From: Anthoceros angustus
Lineage: Eukaryota; Streptophyta; Anthocerotopsida; Anthocerotales; Anthocerotaceae
Length of the DNA stretch: 64,000 nt
Assembly (NCBI GenBank): GCA_010909165.1
Contig: MU008191.1
Location: 62,001-126,000, forward strand
Reading direction: 5' to 3'
Shown: positions 22,772-35,659 of the stretch, in pieces
Numbering within the stretch: position 1 is the first letter of the stretch
How the letters are laid out: every line of letters starts with the position of its first letter
Notes under the pieces: model-generated
Seen by the model: the letters and a program-made list of their open reading frames with translations, nothing else
What the model was told of the DNA's origin: nothing
Database searches by the model: none
Position numbers and translations under genes: made by a program

Positions 22772-23377
22772 GAAAAGCTTGTTTGCTTGCAACAGCAATC
22801 CACACCACCTTCGTGGCGCCCTCAATTGGTGGTGCCGTCATAACAGCAGGAGGTGAAAGGATTCGTAGTCGATGCGTGGATCTGTGCGCTCATTGCCCTG
22901 TGCTTCTTGGTACAGCAGCAAATCTGTTCAGATGCTACTGTGTAATACGCCAGAGTTAATCATCCTTCATCCCAAAGGGTGTGTTAACAGCGTCTTATGG
23001 AGTTCCGGCTCCTGCTCCTTCCTTGCCGTGTGCTTGTATTGCACCGAGTTCGCTCGCTTGGATCCCTACGAGATAACAGGAATTGCGTCACCCTTATATC
23101 TTGGCGTAGGATGCAAGGTGATGTTCCCCAGCTATCAGCTATGGTGACAGTTGCTCGCACCCAGGCCGCATTCCTGCTTCCCGCGCCTGGTCTCCACACC
23201 GCTTCCACGTCCGCTTCGTCTTGCTGCGCTCTCCGGCGATAAATGATAGCTGCAGGTGGCAGGAGGAGAGCGTTGCTGCAGGCCAGGGCGTTCAGCGAGA
23301 CAGCACCGTCGGTGAGGGATCACATGCCCGCGCCCGGCCCTGCTTCAGCCTGGGAGACGAGTCTCCGCATTAACTCA
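22237..23377. repeat. Direct tandem duplication at the adenylate kinase 3' end, copy 1
   Basis: A 1141-bp unit from 'tctgtcaggaactcagtacc' inside exon 16 to just before the same word at 23378. It includes the last three and a half exons and the 3' flank. Copy 1 is the one continuous with the upstream exons. Confidence 0.92.
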
Positions 23378-24527
23378 GTCTGTCAGGAACTCAGTACCCA
23401 ATTCTGGAGCCTTGCGGTATTTCTATCTTCCCAAATGCTGCTTTTCGTGACGCAAACGAGTTCCAGTCAATCCTTCTGGCTTACAGCGCTGCCTCCTGGA
23501 TCTGACTTATAAGTATTTCAGAATGGCCTACCCACACTCGTACGAAGTTTATCAAAGGTTGGACACAGAGCAAGGAAGTGAGAAATACGCGTTACTGGGC
23601 ACCTTTCCTGAAGAACCAAGCGGATCCGAAATTGGGGATGCTTTCGAAGGGCGAACAAGGTACTAAACAGCTTCTCCAGTTACTCGGGTTGCATATCTGC
23701 TTGCTTTAGCTGCCAATCTGGCCTGTCCGCAATGAATATTATCTCTTGGGTGTTGTCTCACAGGACCAAAGCTACTCCTACGGGCTTCTGGTAAGTCTTG
23801 TGACCGGTGATATCATTTAAGCTTCAGTCTATATGTGTCGGGGGTATAAAATGGTTGGCTTACATATCATATCCTGATCATCCGCAGGGGTTTCCTGAGC
23901 AGCATTTTTTGAGAAAAGCTTGTTTGCTTGCAACAGCAATCCACACCACCTTCGTGGCGCCCTCAATTGGTGGTGCCGTCATAACAGCAGGAGGTGAAAG
24001 GATTCGTAGTCGATGCGTGGATCTGTGCGCTCATTGCCCTGTGCTTCTTGGTACAGCAGCAAATCTGTTCAGATGCTACTGTGTAATACGCCAGAGTTAA
24101 TCATCCTTCATCCCAAAGGGTGTGTTAACAGCGTCTTATGGAGTTCCGGCTCCTGCTCCTTCCTTGCCGTGTGCTTGTATTGCACCGAGTTCGCTCGCTT
24201 GGATCCCTACGAGATAACAGGAATTGCGTCACCCTTATATCTTGGCGTAGGATGCAAGGTGATGTTCCCCCAGCTATCAGCTATGGTGACAGTTGCTCGC
24301 ACCCAGGCCGCATTCCTGCTTCCCGCGCCTGGTCTCCACACCGCTTCCACGTCCGCTTCGTCTTGCTGCGCTCTCCCGGCGATAAATGATAGCTGCAGGT
24401 GGCAGGGGAGGAGAGCGTTGCTGCAGGCCAGGGCGTTCAGCGAGACAGCACCGTCGGTGAGGGATCACATGCCCGCGCCCGGCCCTGCTTCAGCCTGGGA
24501 GACGAGTCTCCGCATTAACTCAGTCTG
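23378..24527. repeat. Direct tandem duplication, copy 2 (orphan adenylate kinase exons)
   Basis: Nearly identical to 22237-23377. Visible differences are a lost G ('ctgggagcc' to 'ctggagcc'), an extra C near 24270, an extra C near 24376 and a small insertion near 24406. The copied DUF1995 exons lack the upstream gene, and the lost G breaks the first partial exon. The unit ends next to the start of the iminopeptidase gene. Confidence 0.92.
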
Positions 24528-24546
24528 TCCAGGGTGATGGCGCGCA

Positions 24547-26577
<2,031 letters not shown>

Positions 26578-27946
26578 CAAAACTGTACCAGCAATGATGC
26601 AGATGTACTACCACGCTGTGACACTGTGTTTGTCTTGGGACCGCCAGGCGCACTAGAGAAACCACAATACATACAGGTCACACTCCCTCACATACGGTCT
26701 TCGATTCAGATCCTTACACACTGTTCCCGGTGCGAGTGAATGCTTAGCTTTGATGTTGAACAACTCTCCCTCGCAACAACCCTGGCTTCGGTACACCAGA
26801 CTGCTTCTCACCTTGCCGTGCCGATTTGCTGCAGCATTAAGGCCTTCTGCATTAAGCCGCATCGCAGCGTCCAGAGCTCCAGATCTCACATCCACTCCGC
26901 CACCGACAGCCTCACCTTCGCAGCGTCCACTCAATGCGCGCCGCTGCAGAGCAGAAGTACACACATACTGACCATTCGTACTGCAACTGTCTGAGCCGAC
27001 TCGTTGATTGATGAGAGCGCGATGCATGCATGCCTGGCCAGTCGTGTGCGCAGATCTGAAGTTCCCAGGCTGCGCAGCTCGCTGTGGAGACGCAAACCTA
27101 GGCGACGCTGCTGCCATTTGGCAGCTCGCACATTGGCGCTGAGACGCGACTCCTCGTCGGGGAGACGTGAAGAAGGAAGAGGGACACATGGCAGATAGGC
27201 AGGCAGCAAGGCGAGCGAGTGGAAAGCACAGGGCTGGCGCGGGCCTTTTCTAATTGCAGGATATGCAGGTGATTGGCCTGGCGTGGATTTTCTGCATAAT
27301 GATATTTGCTCTGGTTTCGTTGGACTCGGTTAGAGCGACGTGAGGCAGGCAGGCGCTGGCCTATGCTGACCAGTGCCAGTGCCTTCTGTCGCCGGCATTG
27401 CTCCTGCTAGCATGCGCTAGTGCTAGTCCTGCAGCCTGCGCCGTCGGATCGCGCCGGCGGATGCCGAATCTTAGATGCATGAGTCGGAGCACTGCGGGAA
27501 GGGGAATCCGAGGTCGGTGTGAGCTGGAGCCCGCGGTGTGGTGGTAATTGGAGCAGGCGGGATTAGCAGGCTGGAGCTCTCAGTTGGGCAGTTCTAGCAA
27601 CTGGTGATCTGAGTGTGGAGCTGGGTGCAGAGCTGAATGCAGGACTGGGCGTGGCAGTGAGCTCTGGATTGAGGATTGAAGTGGGGGAAAGAGAGAGGGT
27701 GGGAGCACGGGGTGGAGGGCTTGGGTTGATTCGAGCGCGGGCACTAGGGGTTGCCAAGGCTTTTAGTTGACAGTTTGTACCTGTGCACAATTCAGGTTTT
27801 GCGATGAGGAATTGGCAGGCCCACAGACCGGTGAATGTGATCTATGTGATTGGAGAGGATTTTTAAGGTCCGCTTTTAAGGTGGATATTGGGAGCTTTTT
27901 GCTGTGAGGAAGAAATATACTCAGCAGGTGAGAAAGTGATTTTGCC
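26578..27946. other. Intergenic region upstream of the CASP-like gene
   Basis: About 1.4 kb with no supported gene. A reverse open frame of 178 codons (26653-27189) has no recognised domain. The last few hundred bases probably form the CASPL5 promoter and 5' UTR. Confidence 0.4.
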
Positions 27947-28892
27947 ATGGATACCTCACATCCTCAAGTGCACCCAGTAGGTGTTCCGCCCATGCATCCT
28001 CCGGCCACAGTAAGGATGAAGGACCTGCCAGGAGCTGCCGGGACAAATGGAGGACTGGCTTTGAGGCTGGGTCAATTTGGATTTGCGGTTATTGCGTTTA
28101 CCCTCATGGTCACCACGCCGGATTTTTATAGTGTGACAGCCTTTTGGTACACCCCACATCCGTTTGCCTTCGTTTCTTTGCCGAATGTCGCCTGTTGGCG
28201 GCTTTTTATACTCATTAGTCTACTGTGAAGAACGTGGTTGCCAAGCACCGGGTGGATGGAAATTTGAAGCTTGCATTTTGTTTCCCCAAGCTTGTACTAG
28301 CTTCTGTTCAGCTTGGGTCGGGGCGAGAGCCACTGAAAGCTAGTCATTTATTCGACCTCCGTGCTGACAGACACCGACTGCTTCTGTGGTTGCAGCTATT
28401 TCGTGGCTGCCATGATATTACAATGCCTGTGGAGCCTGTCGCTGGCAATAATTGACGCATATGCCCTCCTGATCCAGAGAAGCCTTCGCAATTCACTTCT
28501 AGTCAGCCTGTTTGTTGTGGGCGACTGGGTAAGATTTCAACAACCATGGACCCTGCAGAGGAGTAGAGTGGGAGTGTGTTTTGTGGCATGAGTGGGTCTC
28601 GCCTATCCTAGACTGTGCAAGCCGTATTAGGTGAAAGCTTCAAGTACGGTTACAACTCCCGCAGATGTCCTTACGTTGTTTGATCTTTGTGTACCTGCAG
28701 ATAACGACAACTTTAACTTTTGCCGCTGCGTGTGCTACTGCTGGTATCACGGTGCTCATCGACAATGATTTGCGAGAGTGTGGTCCAAATTACTGTGGGA
28801 AGTATGAGGCTGCAGCCGCTATGGCTTTCTTGAGCTGGGGGATGATAACCATCTCATTCTTCTTGTCTTTTTGGCTGTTAGCAGTGAGATAG
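27947..28892 (+). CDS. CASP-like membrane protein, CASPL5 type
   Basis: A four-span MARVEL-like plasma-membrane protein of the plant CASP family. Three exons splice in phase: 27947-28146, 28396-28528 and 28701-28892, giving 174 aa. The four hydrophobic segments are around FGFAVIAFTLMVTT, YFVAAMILQCLWSLSLAII, TTTLTFAAACATAGITVLI and GMITISFFLSFWLLAV. The extracellular loop ITVLIDNDLRECGPNYCG, with its two Cys, and the short C-terminus point to the CASPL5 subgroup. The start codon is followed by a Pro-rich cytosolic N-terminus. Intact. Subgroup members lack a well-defined function. Confidence 0.88.
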
Positions 28893-29455
28893 CTTGAGGA
28901 ATTTACTTCCTTCCTTCTCTCGTAAGAAGCCTCAAAGTGCTCTGACCACACTCAGGGAGTCCAGCTGTATATGCAGTGGTCTGTGCTCTCCCTCTCAGCT
29001 GTTGGTACAAAAGGTCACGAGACACTCCTTCAAGTATGGAATCCGTTGAGAGGCTTTTGTGATGCTCCACAGACGTCCAAGTCTTACAGGCTGTGTGGCG
29101 TCTTCACCCTATCATACATTGAGGGTTCACTCGGTTTGCCCAAGTATACATGTACTAGATTTTGTTGTTTCGTCACAGATCTGATAGCGGGCAGAACAGT
29201 AGGTACATCGGATGGTGAGAAGGACACGGTAAGAAGGATATAACTTATATTGGGAAGCATTGCGGATGTGCTCAGGAGGATAAGTCTTGTGATGAAGCTG
29301 CCAAATTGTGTGCCACTCCAACGGTCTGGCGCAGGGATGTCATATAATGGGGATTGTCTTGCAACCTATCGCTTGTAGGGGATGATTCTACATAATTCTG
29401 CTGAGTATTTGTTGAGGGGGATTTGGTGAACACGTTCCTGGAAGGTAGCGTGGAC
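28893..29455. other. Intergenic gap between convergent genes
   Basis: Shared 3' region of the CASP-like (+) and ankyrin (-) genes. No further feature is supported. Confidence 0.45.
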
Positions 29456-31711
29456 TCATTCTGTCAATACTGTTGCCGCTTGAGCCTCAAGTCTTCCGAA
29501 CCTTTCTTCTGCTTTCCTGTACTGGGCTTTGGAAATCACTTTAGCCACTTGATAGTAGCCAAATCGCCTACCAAAAGAAGCGGCTATATCCAGTACTCGA
29601 TTCCCGTCTTTGTTTCTGTAATGCCTATCAGCACCATGATTCAGCAAGCATAAAATAACATCCTTCCGTCCAGCCTGAACCGCAACATGCAAAGGAGTCC
29701 AGCCATCTTCATCCGGGCTGTTTACATAGACTCCCCTCTTCGTCAGCTTCTTGACGTTGTCCACAAACCCATTTTGGGCAGCATAGTGCAATAAGGTGGC
29801 CCCACGAGCATCCATCCCGAAGGGATTGGCACCGGCTTCGACCAGATGCTTTGCTGCCACAGGCTTCCCATAAACCACCGCTTTCCACAGAGCTGTGTGG
29901 CCATCTTTATCCAGAGCACCAAGGTCGATCCCACCTTGCCTTAGAATTTCACAGGCATGGAAGAGATTACCAGAAGCAACGAGAGTGTGAAGAAGCATCC
30001 ATTTCTCAGGAGTTGTCATGCCAAAACTTTTCACGCGATTCTGGTACAAGACTCTTTCCTCCGGTGTTGAGACCTGATCAAGCGTCGCCTGCTGCTCAGC
30101 AGACAGGGGGAAAAGTTTCACAATATCGTAGAAGTCCAAGGCCAGTGCAAACGATACGGCCAGGTCCACAGGCGTGCACCCATCTTTGTTCTGTAGATCA
30201 GACTGGGCCCCATACGTCAGAAAACGCCTTACCACATCTTTCCGGCCAGATTGCACAGCCACATGCAACGGTGTCCACCCATCGTTATCAGCAACGTTGG
30301 GGTCAAGTCTCAGCTTCAGCAGGTCCCTGGCTACATCAGACACGCCTGCTCTTGCAGCATAGTGTAGTAAGCCTGCTCCATCCTTGTCTAAAACCTCAGC
30401 ATTTGCACCCGCTTCTACAAGGACCTTCGCTGTGGTTCTCCGTCCATTGCACACAGCCCTGTGCAGAGCTGTCATGCCATCCTTGTCAAGCTCGTTGATA
30501 TCAATATCATATCTCAACAGCTGCTGCAAATTCATGTTCTTCTCCCAAGAAGCGGAGATGGTATGCAGCGGCTTCCACGCTTCCGACCCAGTCCTCAAGA
30601 AGTTTGGAGGCCGCTTCTTAAACAAGGCCTTCACAGCCTCCAGCTCGATCCCTGTCTCCAATCTTCCAGCCGGTCTTTGAACAGGGCCACGGCCCTCCGT
30701 GGATTCCACCTTCAACTCTTCCTCCTCCTTCACCCTCTTCACAACATCTGCAAAACTCCTATCCCCCAACGCTTCATACGGGTCTCTAGGCTTAGCTCTT
30801 TCGGTAGCCACAGGTCCCTTCGCAGAACCCACCACCCGCTCCTGACGTTGCCTGCCTGGTGTGCCACTTTCAGCATCGCTCCAGCCCTCGTCATCGGCAT
30901 CGCTGGTCTGCGAGTCCCCGACATCCCCAACCCTCGAGCCCCTCTTCTCCGAGCCCTCAACATCATCATCATCCTCATCCTCGTCCTCGAACCCGAAATC
31001 CTCTTCCCCACTCCCCGCGTCAGAAATGTCGCCTCCACTGCCCTGGACTGGAAACCTCAAATCAGGCCCGCCATCGTCGTCCGTAGCCTCTCCAGATAAA
31101 GCGACTCCGGAATCCCCGGTCTGAGGCAGGAATGTCCGGTGAGCAACCCCACCCTCTTGCTCATACAGCAAAGCCCTCTTCCTCGCCTGCTTCTCCTGAG
31201 CTGCCTTCACCAACGCGTCGATGTACTCCTTCTTCCGTACAGAACTGGACTTATGCCGCTCTGCCTGAGCAGGCTTCCATTCCTCGGGAATCAACACCTC
31301 CTTCTTCAACGTGCCAGGCCTCTCAATCCTCCACCCCGGCTTCCCCACCAGCGGAGCCACCCTCTTCCTGGGAGCCTGGAAAACATGCTCGAACATGTCG
31401 CTGTCGAGCAGGCCCTCCACCGCACCACCTCCTCCCTCCTCATCCCCGTAGGCAGACGATCGGCCTGCGGCTCTAACCAGCCCGAACTCTCCATGCCGCT
31501 CCGTCCGACGCCCACCCTTCCTCCTACAGCCCACCAAAATCCTACCGCCCACACAATTCCAATCGCCCACAAAATCCCTCCCACTCCAGCTCAATCGACC
31601 GTGCACGCACCGTCCTCTTCCCGAGACGGTAGCCTTGGAGGCGTCTTCCAGCCGCGCGATGCAGCTTGCAGAACGCACTGAACGCGAGAGAGGTGGCATC
31701 AACGACGCCAT
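29456..31711 (-). CDS. Ankyrin-repeat protein with a doubled AKRP/EMB506-like module
   Basis: An uninterrupted 751-codon frame. The first ~65 residues are Ser/Arg-rich without acidic clusters, like a chloroplast transit peptide. They are followed by GLLDSDMFEHVFQAPRKR, KPGWRIERPG and VRKKEYIDALVKAAQEKQ, then a long acidic middle. Two homologous ankyrin modules follow. The first runs from 'WKPLHTISASWEKN' to 'LDFYDIVKLFP' and includes NELDKDGMTALHRAV and DNDGWTPLHVAVQSGRKDVV. The second runs from 'EKWMLLHTLVASGN' to 'YYQVAKVISKA' with GALDKDGHTALWKAV and DEDGWTPLHVAVQAGRKDVI. In Arabidopsis AKRP and EMB506 are plastid proteins needed for embryo and plastid differentiation and carry one such module, so a plastid role is likely. 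Start chosen at the first Met (31711), divergent to PRPP synthase. Confidence 0.85.
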   Translation of the reverse strand: MASLMPPLSRSVRSASCIARLEDASKATVSGRGRCVHGRLSWSGRDFVGDWNCVGGRILVGCRRKGGRRTERHGEFGLVRAAGRSSAYGDEEGGGGAVEGLLDSDMFEHVFQAPRKRVAPLVGKPGWRIERPGTLKKEVLIPEEWKPAQAERHKSSSVRKKEYIDALVKAAQEKQARKRALLYEQEGGVAHRTFLPQTGDSGVALSGEATDDDGGPDLRFPVQGSGGDISDAGSGEEDFGFEDEDEDDDDVEGSEKRGSRVGDVGDSQTSDADDEGWSDAESGTPGRQRQERVVGSAKGPVATERAKPRDPYEALGDRSFADVVKRVKEEEELKVESTEGRGPVQRPAGRLETGIELEAVKALFKKRPPNFLRTGSEAWKPLHTISASWEKNMNLQQLLRYDIDINELDKDGMTALHRAVCNGRRTTAKVLVEAGANAEVLDKDGAGLLHYAARAGVSDVARDLLKLRLDPNVADNDGWTPLHVAVQSGRKDVVRRFLTYGAQSDLQNKDGCTPVDLAVSFALALDFYDIVKLFPLSAEQQATLDQVSTPEERVLYQNRVKSFGMTTPEKWMLLHTLVASGNLFHACEILRQGGIDLGALDKDGHTALWKAVVYGKPVAAKHLVEAGANPFGMDARGATLLHYAAQNGFVDNVKKLTKRGVYVNSPDEDGWTPLHVAVQAGRKDVILCLLNHGADRHYRNKDGNRVLDIAASFGRRFGYYQVAKVISKAQYRKAEERFGRLEAQAATVLTE

Positions 31712-31820
31712 CCTACTTCCCTCGATCTAGGACGGGACTGCATTTCTCGGCACATCGCCCGACTAGGGTTTCAATAGGGTTTAACACGATCCAAGGGGAA
31801 GACAGTTACAGCGCAGTGCG
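31712..31820. promoter_or_regulatory. 109-bp bidirectional promoter with two telo-boxes
   Basis: The only DNA between the start codons of the ankyrin gene (-) and PRPP synthase (+). It contains TAGGGTTT twice, at 31764-31771 and 31775-31782. The reverse complement AAACCCTA is the plant telo-box found near promoters of ribosomal and growth-related genes. No TATA box is evident. Both 5' UTRs must be very short or overlap. Confidence 0.7.
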
Positions 31821-33131
31821 ATGAAGGCCTTGTGTTCCCTGCGTCCCGGCGTCGGCCATCGCGTGCAGGAGGCTCATTGCGTGCAAGCATCGCAGGGCGT
31901 GCGGGGGCAGCATAGGCTGGACTCGGGCTCGGAAAGCGGACGCATTGGCGGGAGGAATGTGTGGTGCAACAGGCGTGTGGATGCGAGATGTGCTGTGCAG
32001 AGTTCGGCCGCAGCAGGCACGGCCCCTGGAACAGGAGCGGGGCCAGCTCCATCTGCGGCTGCTGCTGCTGCCGCGGCCGCGGCCGTAGGGAAGCTTCCGG
32101 GAGTGCCGATCTTGGGAGGGTTCGGGTCTCGGGCTTTGCAGGAGCTGGAAGCCCGGGAGCCATGTCCTGTAAACAGGTTGAGGATTTTCTCCGGCACGGC
32201 AAACAAGCAGCTGGCGCACGAGATTGCGGCCAGCATGGGGCTGGACTTGGGAGAGATCCTGATCAAGCGGTTTGCGGACGGGGAGATATATGTGCAGCTG
32301 CGGGAGAGCGTGCGAGGGTGTGATGTCTTCTTGGTGCAGCCGACTTGTCCCCCGGCCAATGAGAATTTGATGGAGCTTCTGGTGATGATCGATGCCTGCC
32401 GGCGGGCCTCTGCCAAAACGATCACGGCTGTCATTCCCTACTTCGGATACGCAAGGGCGGACCGCAAGGTGCAAGGTCGGGAGTCTATTGCGGCTAAGCT
32501 TGTGGCTAACCTGATCACGGAAGCTGGTGCTCATCGTGTGCTTGCTTGTGACCTACATTCTGGACAGTCGATCGGGTACTTCGACATCCCGGTTGATCAC
32601 GTCTATGGCCAGCCTGTGATTTTGGACTACCTGGCCAGCAAGATGCTGTCTGCGGACGACCTGGTGGTTGTGTCTCCTGACGTAGGGGGGGTTGCGAGGG
32701 CTAGGGCGTTCGCCAAGAAGCTATCCGACGCTCCCCTGGCCATTGTGGATAAGAGGAGGCAGGGCCATAATGTTGCCGAGGTGATGAACTTGATCGGTGA
32801 TGTCAGGGGAAAGGTTGCCGTCATGGTGGATGACATGATCGACACTGCTGGCACGATTTCGAACGGCGCTCACCTTCTGCACCAGGAAGGCGCCAGGGCA
32901 GTGTATGCTTGTGCTACTCACGCTGTGTTCAGCCCTCCTGCCATAGAGAAGCTCTCGGGAGGCCTCTTCCAAGAAGTGATCATCACTAACACAATACCAG
33001 TCAGGGAAGAGAACTATTTCCCACAATTGACGGTCCTGTCTGTAGCCAACCTCCTTGGGGAGACTATCTGGCGGGTGCACGATGACTGCACCACTGGCTT
33101 CCTCCGCCATTCCAGCCTGGATATCGACTGA
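31821..33131 (+). CDS. Ribose-phosphate pyrophosphokinase (PRPP synthase), plastid type
   Basis: Makes phosphoribosyl pyrophosphate from ribose 5-phosphate and ATP for nucleotide, His and Trp synthesis. The 436-aa frame has no intron. Roughly the first 110 residues are Ala/Arg/Ser-rich with a poly-Ala run, a likely plastid transit peptide. The mature part starts RLRIFSGTANKQLAHEIA, then shows [44 protein letters not shown] (ATP loop), [33 protein letters not shown], the PRPP loop VMVDDMIDTAGTI and a C-terminus ending SSLDID. Length and motifs fit class I enzymes. It is intact, unlike its copy at 34343. Confidence 0.93.
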   Translation: MKALCSLRPGVGHRVQEAHCVQASQGVRGQHRLDSGSESGRIGGRNVWCNRRVDARCAVQSSAAAGTAPGTGAGPAPSAAAAAAAAAAVGKLPGVPILGGFGSRALQELEAREPCPVNRLRIFSGTANKQLAHEIAASMGLDLGEILIKRFADGEIYVQLRESVRGCDVFLVQPTCPPANENLMELLVMIDACRRASAKTITAVIPYFGYARADRKVQGRESIAAKLVANLITEAGAHRVLACDLHSGQSIGYFDIPVDHVYGQPVILDYLASKMLSADDLVVVSPDVGGVARARAFAKKLSDAPLAIVDKRRQGHNVAEVMNLIGDVRGKVAVMVDDMIDTAGTISNGAHLLHQEGARAVYACATHAVFSPPAIEKLSGGLFQEVIITNTIPVREENYFPQLTVLSVANLLGETIWRVHDDCTTGFLRHSSLDID

Positions 33132-33659
33132 GGTGTTTGTTTGTCTGCCATGGCCTCTATACTTCCACTGAGGAGTGAGCAAGCATGGTTACTGCTGGGA
33201 GATGTCGGAAGACTCGTTGCATTTTGCTGTCCTTGTGACGGGAGCTGTGACCTTGGGGAGGACTGATCAACCGGATTCTCCTGTTAGGCAAACAGAGGTT
33301 CCGCACCAGCAGATCGATGTAAGAGAGCAGAGGGTGTAAATATGTTCGCAACATAGGCATATGTGTAAGGTCAGTCCACGCTCCCTGAAGCGTTCGGGTT
33401 CTCCTCCTTGCGGGTTCCTCCTCCTTGATTTATTATGGATTTAAACGGGTTAATTTAACACCCACGCCATTAGATTCATCCCAGCGTGGCCGGCCCGGCC
33501 GTGCCGCCCTTCGGCATCCTTATCCACCGATCCAACGGTGGCTTCGACGACGTTGCCTAGGTGCGTGCTCCTGGGCTTGGCATGGCCCAGTGGCGCGCCG
33601 CTCTTTGCAGCTCTGCTTCCGGCTCTCGCGCGTCTTCGTCCTCGATCGTGACTGCGGCA
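33132..33659. other. Region 3' of PRPP synthase
   Basis: Contains the presumed PRPP synthase 3' UTR and the upstream region of the first, truncated copy of cysteine synthase exon 1. The same sequence recurs at about 35207-35650. Confidence 0.5.
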
Positions 33660-33705
33660 GTAGCAGTGGCAGGTGCAGGAGGCCCAGGACTGCGTCTTTT
33701 GCTTC
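33582..33705 (+). pseudogene. Truncated first copy of cysteine synthase exon 1
   Basis: Matches the start of the exon at 35660 ([20 protein letters not shown]...) and then breaks into ankyrin-gene sequence at the duplication junction near 33693-33705. It marks the right end of the duplicated unit. Confidence 0.8.
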
Positions 33706-34233
33706 GCCTGCTTCTCCTGAGCTGCCTTCACCAACGCGTCGATGTACTCCTTCTTCCGTACAGAACTGGACTTATGCCGCTCTGCCTGAGCAGGCTTCCA
33801 TTCCTCGGGAATCAACACCTCCTTCTTCAACGTGCCAGGCCTCTCAATCCTCCACCCCGGCTTCCCCACCAGCGGAGCCACCCTCTTCCTGGGAGCCTGG
33901 AAAACATGCTCGAACATGTCGCTGTCGAGCAGGCCCTCCACCGCACCACCTCCTCCTCCTCATCCCCGTAGGCAGACGATCGGCCTGCGGCTCTAACCAG
34001 CCCGAACTCTCCATGCCGCTCCGTCCGACGCCCACCCTTCCTCCTACAGCCCACCAAAATCCTACCGCCCACACACAATTCCAATCGCCCACAAAATCCC
34101 TCCCACTCCAGCTCAATCGACCGTGCACGCACCGTCCTCTTCCCGAGACGGTAGCCTTGGAGGCGTCTTCCAGCCGCGCGATGCAGCTTGCAGAACGCAC
34201 TGAACGCGAGAGAGGTGGCATCAACGACGCCAT
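33706..34233 (-). pseudogene. 5' fragment of the ankyrin gene (duplicate)
   Basis: Repeats the first ~170 codons of the gene at 31711. It reads from MASLMPPLSRSVRSASC at 34233 and keeps the two telo-boxes in the adjoining spacer. A dinucleotide insertion (near 34075) and a lost triplet shift the frame, and the ankyrin repeats are missing. Confidence 0.87.
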
Positions 34234-34342
34234 CCTACTTCCCTCGATCTAGGACGGGACTGCATTTCTCGGCACATCGCCCGACTAGGGTTTCAATAGG
34301 GTTTAACACGATCCAAGGGGAAGACAGTTACAGCGCAGTGCG

Positions 34343-35206
34343 ATGAAGGCCTTGTGTTCCCTGCGTCCCGGCGTCGGCCATCGCGTGCAGGAGGCTCATT
34401 GCGTGCAAGCATCGCAGGGCGTGCGGGGCAGCATAGGCTGGACTCAGGCTCGGAAAGCGGACGCATTGGCGGGAGGAATGTGGTGCAACAGGCGTGTGGA
34501 TGCGAGATGTGCTGTGCAGAGTTCGGCCGCAGCAGGCACGGCCCCTGGAACAGGAGCGGGGCCAGCTCCATCTGCGGCTGCTGCTGCTGCCGCGGCCGCG
34601 GCCGTAGGGAAGCTTCCGGGAGTGCCGATCTTGGGAGGGTTCGGGTCTCGGGCTTTGCAGGAGCTGGAAGCCCGGGAGCCATGTCCTGTAAACAGGTTGA
34701 GGATTTTCTCCGGCACGGCAAACAAGCAGCTGGCGCACGAGATTGCGGCCAGCATGGGGCTGGACTCAGGCTCGGAAAGCGGACGCATTGGCGGGAGGAA
34801 TGTGGTGCAACAGGCGTGTGGATGCGAGATGCTGTCTGCGGACGACCTGGTGGTTGTGTCTCCTGACGTAGGGGGTTGCGAGGGCTAGGGCGTTCGCCAA
34901 GAAGCTATCCGACGCTCCCCTGGCCATTGTGGATAAGAGGAGGCAGGGCCATAATGTTGCCGAGGTGATGAACTTGATCGGTGATGTCTTCTTGGTGCAG
35001 CCGACTTGTCCCCCGGCCATAGAGAAGCTCTCGGGAGGCCTCTTCCAAGAAGTGATCATCACTAACACAATACCAGTCAGGAAGAGAACTATTTCCCACA
35101 ATTGACGGTCCTGTCTGTAGCCAACCTCCTTGGGGAGACTATCTGGCGGGTGCACGATGACTGCACCACTGGCTTCCTCCGCCATTCCAGCCTGGATATC
35201 GACTGA
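34343..35206 (+). pseudogene. Rearranged PRPP synthase copy
   Basis: Begins like the intact gene (MKALCSLRPGVGHR...) and ends with the same C-terminus (SSLDID frame) and 3' flank, but its middle is shuffled. In coordinates of the intact gene the order is 31821-~32250, back to ~31915-31985, forward to ~32635-32805, back to ~32315-32355, then ~32935-33131. The catalytic ATP loop and the PRPP loop are both lost. Single-base losses also shift the frame (for example near 34876 and 35083). It cannot encode a working enzyme as read. Confidence 0.9.
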
Positions 35207-35659
35207 GGTGTTTGTTTGTCTGCCATGGCCTCTATACTTCCACTGAGGAGTGAGCAAGCATGGTTACTGCTGGGAGATGTCGGAAGACTCGTTGCATTTT
35301 TGCTGTCCTTGTGACGGGAGCTGTGACCTTGGGGAGGACTGATCAACCGGATTCTCCTGTTAGGCAAACAGAGGTTCCGCACCAGCAGATCGATGTAAGA
35401 GAGCAGAGGGTGTAAATATGTTCGCAACATAGGCATATGTGTAAGGTCAGTCCACGCTCCCTGAAGCGTTCGGGTTCTCCTCCTTGCGGGTTCCTCCTCC
35501 TTGATTTATTATGGATTTAAACGGGTTAATTTAACACCCACACGCCATTAGATTCATCCCAGCGTGGCCGGCCCGGCCGTGCCGCCCTTCGGCATCCTTA
35601 TCCACCGATCCAACGGTGGCTTCGACGACGTTGCCTAGGTGCGTGCTCCTGGGCTTGGC

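Noticed and set aside
26653-27189. 178-codon reverse open frame upstream of CASPL5
   Set aside because: Low-complexity and unrecognisable composition with no supporting neighbour signals.
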